From Clostridium sp. TW13 (GTDB lineage Bacteria > Bacillota > Clostridia > Clostridiales > Clostridiaceae), in assembly GCF_024345225.1 (NCBI RefSeq), contig NZ_BROD01000001.1, positions 2,304,362 to 2,368,361 on the forward strand: a stretch of DNA of 64,000 bases. Direction: 5' to 3'. Each line of letters begins with the position of its first letter. The stretch's first letter is position 1. This document shows, one piece after another, positions 27,093 to 35,559 of the stretch. The notes under the pieces were generated by a model. It was not told the DNA's origin. It did not search any database and saw nothing but the letters and a program-made list of their open reading frames with translations. The position numbers and the translations under genes were made by a program.

Positions 27093-27734
27093 CTAAATAA
27101 CATAATTAAATACTAAAATAAAATGACTTAAACTTCCCAATAGAATGAAACAATGAAATAATTCGTGGAAGCCAAACTTAACTGATATATTAGGTAATTT
27201 CAATGCATACATCACTCCACCAATGGTATAAAATATTCCCCCTAAAGCCATCCACACAAAACCTGCTATTGATATAGATTTTGATAAAGGAGCAAAGGCT
27301 ATTACCACAAGCCATCCCATAAAGATATAAGTTGCTGTGCTTATCCATCTTGGTGCATTAAACCAAAACATTTTAAATAACACTCCAAGCAAAGCTATTC
27401 CCCAAATCAATGAAAATAAACACCATCTCCATGTACCATCTAAGGCAATTAAGCATAATGGAGTATATGTTCCTGCAATAAGTACAAAAATCATGGAATG
27501 ATCTAACTTTCTCAAAAATCTTATAACCTTATCTGTAGAGTTCACAAGATGATACACTGAAGAAGCAGTATATAAAAACACTAAGCTTAAACCAAAAATT
27601 ATCACCGCACTTACGCTTAGGTTATTACCTTTTTCAATAATTGTTTTACCAATCATTAAAATCATCCCCATCAATGAAACCACTGCCCCAAACAAATGGG
27701 TAAATCCGTTTATAGGTTCTCTAAATTTTTTCAT
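27093..27734 (-). CDS. TrhA/hemolysin III (PAQR) family membrane protein
   Basis: 213 residues from the ATG at 27734 (MKKFREPINGFTHLFGA), chosen because GAGGTG precedes it; a longer frame to 27767 is less likely. Seven hydrophobic segments. The PAQR motifs are present: the N-terminal REPINGFTHL with conserved His, SSVYHLVN, LDHSMIFVLIAGTYTP and the C-terminal FHELFHCFILLGSLSHF histidines, which bind a metal. Bacterial members influence membrane lipid fluidity. Confidence 0.9.
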   Translation of the reverse strand: MKKFREPINGFTHLFGAVVSLMGMILMIGKTIIEKGNNLSVSAVIIFGLSLVFLYTASSVYHLVNSTDKVIRFLRKLDHSMIFVLIAGTYTPLCLIALDGTWRWCLFSLIWGIALLGVLFKMFWFNAPRWISTATYIFMGWLVVIAFAPLSKSISIAGFVWMALGGIFYTIGGVMYALKLPNISVKFGFHELFHCFILLGSLSHFILVFNYVI

Positions 27735-27964
27735 TTTCCACACCTCATCACATTCATATTTATTCACATAGTTTTCATAACTACATGTTGCGTTATACTT
27801 ATAATACTTTTAAATATTAATATTTTCAATGCTTAAATTTAATTACTACACCACAAAAATCTTATTATTTCTTTAAATATCTTGAAAATGCTTATAAAAT
27901 CTAGTATTATTAATATTAATATGATATTTAGTAGTTTTGATAACTACATAAGGCAGGTGAAATT

Positions 27965-28513
27965 ATGAGCGACAACAACATATCAGATTTAATTAAAACT
28001 TTATCATTAAAGGATACTATAAAATCAGATGAAATTCCTGATTTAGATCTATATATGGATCAAGTTATCACTCTATTTGAAAATAAGCTTTCACATAGTA
28101 AGAGAAATGAAACTGATAAATTGTTAACAAAAACCATGATAAATAACTATGCTAAAGATAAATTGCTTTTACCAATAGTAAATAAGAAATACTCTAGAGA
28201 AAATATTATACTTCTAATATTAATTTTTAATTTAAAACAATCTTTATCTATAGCCGATATAAAAACTATTCTATCTAATATAGGCAACGATGATATTAAT
28301 TTAATTGATTTCTACAATAAATACTTTGAAAACACTAATAATGATTTTGATGACTTCACAAATGAATTATCAGATGTGACTATTGATAATGACTCTACTG
28401 AAGAATTAAGTTTATTAATTCTTTCACTAATAAACAAATCAAATATGTACAAAAAATTAGCTCTTGACCTTTTAGACAATTGTATAACTAAAGATGACAC
28501 TCCTAAAAAATAG
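27965..28513 (+). CDS. DUF1836 family protein
   Basis: 182 residues. The motif IPDLDLYMDQVITLFENKL and the helix-rich middle with LTKTMINNYAKDKLL match the DUF1836 family, predicted to contain a MerR-like winged helix near the N-terminus (residues 50-110). Possibly a DNA-binding regulator; target unknown. Start ATG at 27965 with AGGTGA upstream. It reads towards the Mn2+ riboswitch unit but is separated from it. Confidence 0.75.
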   Translation: MSDNNISDLIKTLSLKDTIKSDEIPDLDLYMDQVITLFENKLSHSKRNETDKLLTKTMINNYAKDKLLLPIVNKKYSRENIILLILIFNLKQSLSIADIKTILSNIGNDDINLIDFYNKYFENTNNDFDDFTNELSDVTIDNDSTEELSLLILSLINKSNMYKKLALDLLDNCITKDDTPKK

Positions 28514-28572
28514 CTTGACTATACAAAATAAATAATTTACAATGAAGACATAATTAAATAGAAACCTTTGTT

Positions 28573-28679
28573 GTATTAAAGGGGAGTAGTAGCAATTTAT
28601 AACATCAACAGCGCGATTATTAATTTAATCTGGTGTTATAAGCCAAACTTTTAAATTTGGTTACAAGACTTTTAATATA
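28573..28679 (+). promoter_or_regulatory. yybP-ykoY (Mn2+) riboswitch
   Basis: The strand shows TATTAAAGGGGAGTAG at the 5' side, a middle CATCAACAGCGCGATT / AATCTGGTGTTATAAGCC paired arm, and the closing TACAAGACTTTTAATA that pairs with the 5' side. These match the conserved AAAGGGGAGTAG and internal loop parts of the yybP-ykoY manganese aptamer. The 3' half of P1 is also the 5' arm of the terminator that follows, the arrangement expected for a switch that reads through when Mn2+ is bound. Confidence 0.85.
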
Positions 28680-28723
28680 GTTTAATTCTTTTTGAGTTGA
28701 ACTATATTAAAAGTCTTTTTTTT
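28667..28723 (+). terminator. terminator of the Mn2+ riboswitch
   Basis: GACTTTTAATATAGTT (from 28667) pairs with AACTATATTAAAAGTC (to 28714), followed by eight T. It shares its first arm with aptamer stem P1, so ligand binding and termination exclude each other. Confidence 0.9.
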
Positions 28724-28750
28724 ATATAATTATAGACTTTTTATGTATTT

Positions 28751-28815
28751 AGGCATCTTCAAAAAATAAATTGGTTTATATACGACTATTTCACTTGTTA
28801 TTTATTTTCAGATGC
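28751..28815. repeat. palindromic dispersed repeat, family 1, copy 2
   Basis: Reads AGGCATCTTCAAAAAATAAA ... TTGTTATTTATTTTCAGATGC, an imperfect inverted repeat. It sits between the Mn2+ riboswitch terminator and the ATPase start. Confidence 0.7.
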
Positions 28816-28841
28816 TTTATCAAAATTGAGGGGGAATAAAA

Positions 28842-31448
28842 ATGGATAAATATTTTTCGAAATCTACTGAAGAAATGTTAACTAAGTTCAATGTAACTAA
28901 AAATGGTTTAACTGATGCTTCCGTAGAAGAACAAAGACAAAAATACGGTTTTAACGAACTTGTGGAAAAAGAAACTGATGGAGTGGTAAAAGTATTCTTT
29001 AGTCAGTTTAAAGACTTACTTGTAGTTATTTTACTTATAGCAGCAGCAATTTCAGCTATAAGTGGAAACCTTGAAAGTACTTTAGTAATCGCTGCAGTGC
29101 TTATTTTAAATGCTATATTAGGTACTGTTCAACATTTTAAAGCAGAACAATCACTTAATAGCTTAAGAGCATTATCGTCACCTAAAGCCAAAATTATAAG
29201 AAATGGACACAAGCAGGAAGTTCCTTCTAAAGAAGTTGTGCCTGGAGACATTTTATTATTAGAAGCTGGGGATTTCGTAGTTGCAGATGGAAGAATTATT
29301 GAAAACTTCTCACTTCAAATAAATGAAAGCTCTTTAACTGGTGAATCTGAAGCTGTTCTAAAAACTGCTGAAACAATTAATGAAGCTGAACTAGCTCTTG
29401 GAGATCAAAAGAATATGGTCTTCTCAGGAAGCCTTGTAACCTATGGAAGAGCAATGGTTTTGGTTACTTCAATAGGAATGGAAACTGAAATCGGAAAAAT
29501 TGCTTCTCTTCTTCATAACACTAAAGAAAAGAAGACTCCTCTTCAAATAAATTTAGATAACTTTAGTAAGAAACTTGCTATAGGTATTATGATCATTTGT
29601 GTTGTGGTATTTGCACTTAATATGTTTAGAGGAGCCAAGCCTTTAGATGCATTAATGTTCGCTGTAGCTTTAGCAGTTGCTGCAATTCCAGAAGCCTTAA
29701 GCTCTATCGTTACTATAGTTCTTGCTCTTGGAACTCAAAAGATGGCAAATGAAAATGCTATTATAAGACAATTAAAAGCTGTTGAAGGGTTAGGCTGCGT
29801 ATCTGTAATTTGTTCAGATAAAACAGGAACTCTTACCCAAAACAAAATGACAGTAAAGAATCTCTATGTTGATTCAACTAATATACCTGAAGATAAAATC
29901 AATTTATCAAGTCCAATTCAAGACTTATTGATAAAAATGAGTGTTCTTTGTAACGACTCCACTTCTAAGGATGGAAAAGAAATTGGAGATCCTACTGAAG
30001 TTGCCCTTGTCAATGTGGCAAGAAAATATTCTCTTAACGAGCTTGAAGTTAGATCTACATATAAAAGACTAGCTGAAATACCTTTTGATTCAGATAGAAA
30101 ACTAATGAGTACTCTTCACAACATTAATGGTGAAGTTCTTATGGTAACTAAAGGTGCTGTAGATGTACTATTACCAAGACTTACTCATATTCATACTTCA
30201 AATGGTTTATTAGAAATAAATGACCAATACAAAAAGGACATAGAAGAAGCAAACAAAAACTTCTCTTCTAATGGATTAAGAGTTTTAGCCTTTGCTTATA
30301 GAAAACTTGATGCTGCAAGAGAATTATCTTTAGAAGATGAAAATAACTTTGTTTTCCTTGGTTTAATATCAATGATTGATCCTCCAAGAGAAGAATCAGC
30401 CGAAGCTGTAAAAGCTTGTATCAAAGCTGGTATAAAACCTATAATGATTACAGGTGACCATAAAATCACCGCTTCTGCCATAGCTAAGCAAATAGGAATC
30501 TTAGATGAAAATGGTCGTTCTGTTGAAGGATTAGAATTGGACAAGATGTCTGATGAAGAATTAAAACAACAAATATCTAATATTTCAGTTTATGCAAGAG
30601 TTTCTCCTGAACATAAAATCAGAATTGTAAAAGCATGGCAAGACAGGGGAAACATAGTTGCAATGACTGGTGACGGTGTTAATGATGCTCCTGCTTTAAA
30701 GCAAGCTAACATTGGTATTTCCATGGGAATAACTGGCACAGAAGTTGCAAAAGACGCTTCAGCACTTATTCTAACTGATGATAACTTTGCTACCATAGTA
30801 AAAGCTGTTTCAAACGGAAGAAATATTTATACAAACATAAAGAATTCAATTAAGTTCCTTTTATCAGGTAACACTGCAGGTATTTTTGCCGTAGTTTATG
30901 CAGCATTAGTTGGTTTACCAATGCCTTTTGCTGCTGTACACCTATTATTTATAAATTTATTAACTGATAGTTTACCTGCTATTGCTATAGGCTTTGAATC
31001 AAGTTTAAAGGATGTTTTAAAAGATAAACCTAGAAAATCTGATGAATCTATAATGACAAAGAGCTTCTTGCAAGAAATGTTTATAGAAGGCTTCCTAATA
31101 TTCTTTGGAACCATGGCTGCATTCTATATAGGATATAAGACTGGTGACACTGCTATAGCAAGCACAATGGCCTTTGCAACATTATGTCTTTCAAGATTGT
31201 TCCATGGATTCAACTGTAGAGGTGATGAATCTGTATTTAGACTTGGATTATTCTCAAATAAATATAGCTGGTATGCTTTTGGTTTAGGATTAGTATTTTT
31301 AAATTCAGTGCTTTTAATCCCTGGATTAAGCGGTTTATTCCAAATAGCTAAATTGACTGTAACTCAATTTGCTTCAATTTATGGTTTAGCTGTTATACCA
31401 CTTATAGTAATTCAAACTTACAAGGTTTTAGTAGCAGATAGAAAATAA
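28842..31448 (+). CDS. P2-type cation ATPase, probably Mn2+-exporting
   Basis: 868 residues, full length. P-type motifs: SLTGESEAV (actuator), SDKTGTLTQNK (phosphorylated Asp near residue 327), KGA nucleotide pocket, TGDGVNDAPA hinge. The metal-binding TM4 reads AIPEALSSIVTI, close to the PEGL of Ca2+ pumps. Ten membrane helices are expected. By sequence alone it would be named a calcium ATPase, but the yybP-ykoY Mn2+ riboswitch in its leader argues for Mn2+ export, as for YoaB-type pumps of Lactococcus. GGGGG precedes the ATG. Confidence 0.9.
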   Translation: MDKYFSKSTEEMLTKFNVTKNGLTDASVEEQRQKYGFNELVEKETDGVVKVFFSQFKDLLVVILLIAAAISAISGNLESTLVIAAVLILNAILGTVQHFKAEQSLNSLRALSSPKAKIIRNGHKQEVPSKEVVPGDILLLEAGDFVVADGRIIENFSLQINESSLTGESEAVLKTAETINEAELALGDQKNMVFSGSLVTYGRAMVLVTSIGMETEIGKIASLLHNTKEKKTPLQINLDNFSKKLAIGIMIICVVVFALNMFRGAKPLDALMFAVALAVAAIPEALSSIVTIVLALGTQKMANENAIIRQLKAVEGLGCVSVICSDKTGTLTQNKMTVKNLYVDSTNIPEDKINLSSPIQDLLIKMSVLCNDSTSKDGKEIGDPTEVALVNVARKYSLNELEVRSTYKRLAEIPFDSDRKLMSTLHNINGEVLMVTKGAVDVLLPRLTHIHTSNGLLEINDQYKKDIEEANKNFSSNGLRVLAFAYRKLDAARELSLEDENNFVFLGLISMIDPPREESAEAVKACIKAGIKPIMITGDHKITASAIAKQIGILDENGRSVEGLELDKMSDEELKQQISNISVYARVSPEHKIRIVKAWQDRGNIVAMTGDGVNDAPALKQANIGISMGITGTEVAKDASALILTDDNFATIVKAVSNGRNIYTNIKNSIKFLLSGNTAGIFAVVYAALVGLPMPFAAVHLLFINLLTDSLPAIAIGFESSLKDVLKDKPRKSDESIMTKSFLQEMFIEGFLIFFGTMAAFYIGYKTGDTAIASTMAFATLCLSRLFHGFNCRGDESVFRLGLFSNKYSWYAFGLGLVFLNSVLLIPGLSGLFQIAKLTVTQFASIYGLAVIPLIVIQTYKVLVADRK

Positions 31449-31460
31449 TATTTTTAATAC

Positions 31461-31500
31461 AAAACAGCGAGTGTCTCTAATGACACTCGCTGTTTTTGTT
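31461..31500 (+). terminator. intrinsic terminator of the P-type ATPase gene
   Basis: 15-bp perfect stem (31461-31475 with 31482-31496) and T-rich tail directly after the stop at 31448. Confidence 0.92.
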
Positions 31501-31536
31501 TTACTTCTCTGTGTTATACTTAGTATTTATTATCTG

Positions 31537-31633
31537 TATAGAACTATTCCATTTAAATGTTGATAGAAATTTGACGTATTTTGTATAAATATAAGTTAAT
31601 TTGGCATCAACTTTCTTCTGGAATAGTTCTATA
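31537..31633. repeat. 97-bp palindromic element (MITE-like), copy A
   Basis: Ends TATAGAACTATTCC and GGAATAGTTCTATA are perfect inverted repeats; inside, ATGTTGATAGAAA pairs partly with CATCAACTTTCTTC. A related element in the same orientation stands at 35341-35424. No coding capacity. Confidence 0.7.
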
Positions 31634-31656
31634 TGGCTATCCCTAAATATACCTAC

Positions 31657-33570
31657 CTACCTTCCTTCCTCAGCCCATTGTACATTAAGTTCACTTTCTT
31701 TTCTAATTTGCTTTAAAGCTTTCTTTGAGCCTCTCACAATATCTCTTTCACGCTTTCTCGTTTTAAATGACACAAACAATTGATTTAAATCATAATCTGC
31801 AGGATACAACTCCTCAGCCCTTAATTCAAGCTTCACTCTCTTATAATTTACTTCTATGAATTCTTTATTATAAAGAACAACTAGGTTATTTAACTTATCT
31901 CTAGTCTTATATACTATGGCAGATTCATTTTTATCTAAAAGAAGCACCTTATCTCCAACTTGATATTCATACTCAAAAGCCTGAGTTTTCTCTTCTTTTT
32001 CCTTGGAAATCTTACTTTCTTTAACCAAATTATAATCATATTTCTTTGTTTCAATATATAGCTTTGTTTTTTCTATTATAGATTGTGGTATACCCATCTT
32101 CTTTGCTATATACAAAGCATTGCTATCTCCTACTCTTCCTATATGCAATTTATATAAAGGTTCTAAGGTTTCTTGCCTAAACTCCATAGCTGCATTCTCA
32201 AAATCAGGATGCTCTGAAGAAAAATTCTTAATTTCGCCATAATGGGTTGTTGCTACAGTAATACATCCCCTCTTATAGAATTCCTCTAATACAGCTATAG
32301 CTAAGGCTGCACCTTCATTAGGTTCTGTTCCACTTCCTATCTCATCAAACAAAAGTAAGGTAGACTTATTACTGTTTCTCATAATCTCTGCTAAGTTCTT
32401 CACATGTGATGAGAAAGTACTTAAAGCATTTTCAACACTTTGATCATCTCCTATATCTGCAAATATCTTATTAAAAACAGCTATTTCTGTACCTTCTAAG
32501 GCTGCTATATGAAATCCTGACTGTACTGCCAAGGTTAATAACCCAACAGTCTTTAAAACCACTGTTTTTCCTCCAGCATTAGGTCCTGTTATAATTAAGG
32601 TTCTATACTCGTTGCCATTTTCAAAATCTAAAGGTACACAATTTTTAATTAATGGATATCTCCCTTTAACTATCTTCGTATAACCATAATCATTTAACTT
32701 TGGCTTTATACCATCTATCTCTTTGCTATACTTAGCCTTTGCAAGAATCATGTCATACTCAGATATTACCTCAATGTTTATCTTTATATCTCTTAATTTT
32801 TCAAAAACCATATCAGTTAAGGCAGCTAATATCTTGTACTCTTCAATGCTCTCCTCTGCCTTGAGCATTGCCATTTCTGAAGTAAATTTTGATATAGATT
32901 CAAGCTCAATAAATACAGTGCTTCCATTTGAAGAACTCTCAACTATGGTTCCCTTAACCTCATTCTTGAAGGAAGCTTTTATTGGTATAGTATATTTCCC
33001 ATTTCTAAGACTAACAAAGAATTCTTGAATATATGCTTTATTTCCACTGCTTTTTAAATACTTATCTAGCCTTTCCTTTATCCTTGCTTCACAGATATCA
33101 ATATTCTTTCTAATTTTCTTAAGCTCTTTACTAGCATTAGAATCAACCATGGTTCCTCTAATTGATCTATTTACCTCTTCTTCTATATAATCTAAATCTG
33201 TTATATTTTCAGCGTAAGCATTTAGCGTTGGAGCATAATCTTCCTTGTTCTCCATGAATCTTTTAATTTTTCTGCAGCCTCTTAAAAAATCACATATCAA
33301 AGTCAATTCATTTGGCTCCAATATAGCTCCTTTTTCCATTCTATCTACAATAGGCAATATATTAAAGACACCTTCCAGCGGGATTATATACCCAGCATCA
33401 ATAAGTTTTCTTCCCTCTGAAGTCTCATCTAACATTCTATTTACATTCTTCATACTTGTGCTTGGTTCTAATTTATCAATTAAATTCTTCCCAAGACCAC
33501 TAACGCAATATGATTTAACCATTTCCTTTAATTTATAATAACTTAGTTTCTCTAAAGTGTTTATATTCAT
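31657..33570 (-). CDS. MutS2-like ATPase lacking the Smr nuclease domain
   Basis: 637 residues. MutS core and clamp-like helices (about 1-300), ATPase domain with Walker A GPNAGGKTV (about 330) and Walker B LLLFDEIGSGTEP (about 405), then a KOW/linker-like beta region (DKVLLLDKNESAIVYK). Classical MutS2 is about 785 residues and ends in an Smr domain; here the protein ends shortly after the linker region, so the Smr nuclease is missing. MutS2 proteins act on collided ribosomes or recombination intermediates; this shorter paralogue's role is unknown. Confidence 0.82.
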   Translation of the reverse strand: MNINTLEKLSYYKLKEMVKSYCVSGLGKNLIDKLEPSTSMKNVNRMLDETSEGRKLIDAGYIIPLEGVFNILPIVDRMEKGAILEPNELTLICDFLRGCRKIKRFMENKEDYAPTLNAYAENITDLDYIEEEVNRSIRGTMVDSNASKELKKIRKNIDICEARIKERLDKYLKSSGNKAYIQEFFVSLRNGKYTIPIKASFKNEVKGTIVESSSNGSTVFIELESISKFTSEMAMLKAEESIEEYKILAALTDMVFEKLRDIKINIEVISEYDMILAKAKYSKEIDGIKPKLNDYGYTKIVKGRYPLIKNCVPLDFENGNEYRTLIITGPNAGGKTVVLKTVGLLTLAVQSGFHIAALEGTEIAVFNKIFADIGDDQSVENALSTFSSHVKNLAEIMRNSNKSTLLLFDEIGSGTEPNEGAALAIAVLEEFYKRGCITVATTHYGEIKNFSSEHPDFENAAMEFRQETLEPLYKLHIGRVGDSNALYIAKKMGIPQSIIEKTKLYIETKKYDYNLVKESKISKEKEEKTQAFEYEYQVGDKVLLLDKNESAIVYKTRDKLNNLVVLYNKEFIEVNYKRVKLELRAEELYPADYDLNQLFVSFKTRKRERDIVRGSKKALKQIRKESELNVQWAEEGR

Positions 33571-33600
33571 TTCAAAATTCCCCTTCTTGTTTTATTAATC

Positions 33601-33662
33601 GTCTGAAAATAAATAACAAGTCTAAATTACTAGCATATAAACCTATATACTTTCAGATATCT
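33601..33662. repeat. palindromic dispersed repeat, family 1, copy 3
   Basis: GTCTGAAAATAAATAACAAG ... CTAGCATATAA ... TTTCAGATATC; same architecture as the other family 1 copies. Confidence 0.6.
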
Positions 33663-33696
33663 TAACAAGTCAACGAAATCTTAATATAGATTTCAA

Positions 33697-33727
33697 ATAA
33701 AAAAAGCCATGGATACTTCCACAGCTT
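33697..33727 (-). terminator. terminator-like hairpin
   Basis: On the minus strand AAGCTGTGG pairs with CCATGGCTT (two G-U pairs, 6-base loop), followed by seven T. It lies 300 bases after the VanZ-like gene, the nearest upstream gene on that strand. Confidence 0.7.
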
Positions 33728-33740
33728 AAAATTCAACTTT

Positions 33741-33811
33741 GAGTATTTCAAAATAAACAACAAATCCAAATAAAATATTATATGGACTCACTTATTTTTC
33801 AACACACCTTA
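33741..33811. repeat. palindromic dispersed repeat, family 1, copy 4
   Basis: GAGTATTTCAAAATAAACAAC ... ATTATATGGACTCACTTATTTTTCAACACACC, a diverged copy. Between 33812 and 34032 I see nothing further except A+T-rich sequence. Confidence 0.5.
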
Positions 33812-34032
33812 ACTAAAGATAGTCTCTTTACTATCCTTACAAAGCAATTTCGTGGACTCGTATCGTTAATAGTAATACAAATAATTAATCCCATCACAAA
33901 TAAAGGGCTTCATCCCCTAAATTTAAAAATTAAAGATTAATATTAAATTTAACTATTTGTCGATACTAAACACTCACAAAAATACCTCGCTTTATTTTGA
34001 AATCTATATATTTTTATAGTATTATATCTTGC

Positions 34033-34614
34033 TTACATTGTCAAGTTATAGTTTTGAGGGCATTTTTTGTTAATTATTTTTTGCAAATACTTAAATATAA
34101 AGAATCCTAATACTGCTCCCAAAGTGTTTAAAATAACATCATCTATATCTACTGACCTTCTATTACCGCAGAACATAGACAAAAATTGAAGAAACTCTAT
34201 ACTCACAGAAACTAAAAAGCATAGAATAATTGTCTTCTTCATGCTTCTGAATTTCTTAAAAAGCATAGGTACAAGAATGGATAATGGCATTAAAAGTACC
34301 AAATTACCAACTATATTTATAATCCAAAATCTAATCATAAAGCTTTCCATATTGGATGGGATGTTAGACATATCTTTAATTGTATTAAATACAGGAACTA
34401 TATTCACATCCATATAATTTGTGATAGTGGTACGGAATGGGAACTGTGTCACAGCCACCAAAGAAATTATATATAAGGAGAATATTATTATGCCTATCTC
34501 CCTATAATTTAAGAATTTACTTTCCTTCTCTTTTGATTTTTTATATCTGATTACCTCTAGAATCAATAAAATCGGAAGTCCTATTACAAATGCAAATGTC
34601 CTATCCAAAAACAT
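34033..34614 (-). CDS. VanZ-like membrane protein
   Basis: 193 residues with about five hydrophobic segments. The VanZ signature is clear: ATTQFPF-type N-terminal part (VAVTQFPFRT), NIVGNLVLLMPL mid-protein, and SIEFLQF followed by RSVDIDDVILNTLGAVLG. VanZ confers low-level teicoplanin resistance in enterococci, but most homologues are of unknown function. AAGGAG precedes the ATG. It follows a methyltransferase gene with a 15-base gap, so the two form an operon. Confidence 0.85.
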   Translation of the reverse strand: MFLDRTFAFVIGLPILLILEVIRYKKSKEKESKFLNYREIGIIIFSLYIISLVAVTQFPFRTTITNYMDVNIVPVFNTIKDMSNIPSNMESFMIRFWIINIVGNLVLLMPLSILVPMLFKKFRSMKKTIILCFLVSVSIEFLQFLSMFCGNRRSVDIDDVILNTLGAVLGFFIFKYLQKIINKKCPQNYNLTM

Positions 34615-34629
34615 AACTTTCCCGTCTCC

Positions 34630-35244
34630 TTACTTACTCTTCTGAACAATAAAATCTATATACCCCTGCTGGATTCTTTCACCCTCATAAATTCTTTCTA
34701 AAACTCTGTTTTCTTTATATAAAATGTACATATCTTCAAAATGACTCTCAGCCTCTTCAGCACTATAATAAGTATGAATTACTTTTTCTCCACCTTCATC
34801 TTGTAGATACTCACCTTCTCCTACTTTCTCACCAACACCATAATCTCCATCCTCTAAGGTAAGAAAATTAACAAAACATATTCCGCCTGGTTTTAAAACT
34901 CTTTTAATTTCATTTACTGCCTTAGTGATATCTTCCTTAGTCATATGAAAAATAGTATTATAGGAATACACAAAACTAATTGATTCATCTTGAAAAGGCA
35001 GGTTACGGATATCCCCTTTTCTGATATTAAGCTCTATACCATGCTCTTTTGAGAATTCTTCAGCTTTTTCAATTTGTGATTCACTCATTTCTATACCATA
35101 AGTCTTGTAACCAAAATCTGAAAACAATGCAAGAGGAGGACAATTTCCACCTGCTCCACAATCCAATACAATCTTGTCCAAATTACTTCCATTACAAAAA
35201 TTAACAAACTTATATAACTGGGTTTGTCTAAATATTAACTTCAT
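34630..35244 (-). CDS. class I SAM-dependent methyltransferase
   Basis: 204 residues from the ATG at 35244 (MKLIFRQTQ), which has AAGGAGG 6-7 bases upstream; the longer frame to 35283 lacks one. The SAM-binding motif LDCGAGGN is near residue 32, followed by the acidic YGIEMSESQ loop, RKGDIRNLPF and VLKPGGICFVNFL, all typical of methyltransferase type 11. Substrate unknown. Shares a transcript with the VanZ-like gene. Confidence 0.85.
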   Translation of the reverse strand: MKLIFRQTQLYKFVNFCNGSNLDKIVLDCGAGGNCPPLALFSDFGYKTYGIEMSESQIEKAEEFSKEHGIELNIRKGDIRNLPFQDESISFVYSYNTIFHMTKEDITKAVNEIKRVLKPGGICFVNFLTLEDGDYGVGEKVGEGEYLQDEGGEKVIHTYYSAEEAESHFEDMYILYKENRVLERIYEGERIQQGYIDFIVQKSK

Positions 35245-35340
35245 AAATTTCCTCCTTCTATTATAAAAACAAATATATTCCACATAATAATATCACTTTT
35301 TAATTGAAAGCAACAATACATATATCAATTAGATGCTTAT

Positions 35341-35424
35341 TATAGAAGTATTCCACTTAAATGTTGATAGAAAAATGTCGAATTTTTGTAACTTGTCCAT
35401 CAACATTCTTCTGGAATAGTTCTA
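35341..35424. repeat. palindromic element (MITE-like), copy B
   Basis: TATAGAAGTATTCC ... ATGTTGATAGAAAAATG ... CATCAACATTCTTCTGG ... AATAGTTCTA; about 80% like copy A at 31537, same orientation, shorter middle. It lies between a methyltransferase start and an ABC exporter stop. Confidence 0.7.
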
Positions 35425-35559
35425 CACGGATAATAGATAATAATACATCTTACCCTTTCCCTGGATTTGTTGCCATTTATAGCCTTATTCGATGGATAAT
35501 AGCTAATAATATATCGCACCGCCATCAAAACATATAGAATTCATTCAAAACTATAATGT

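Noticed and set aside
28842-31448. Calcium-transporting ATPase label
   Set aside because: The family resemblance is real, but the Mn2+ riboswitch in the leader makes manganese the better-supported substrate; kept as an alternative.
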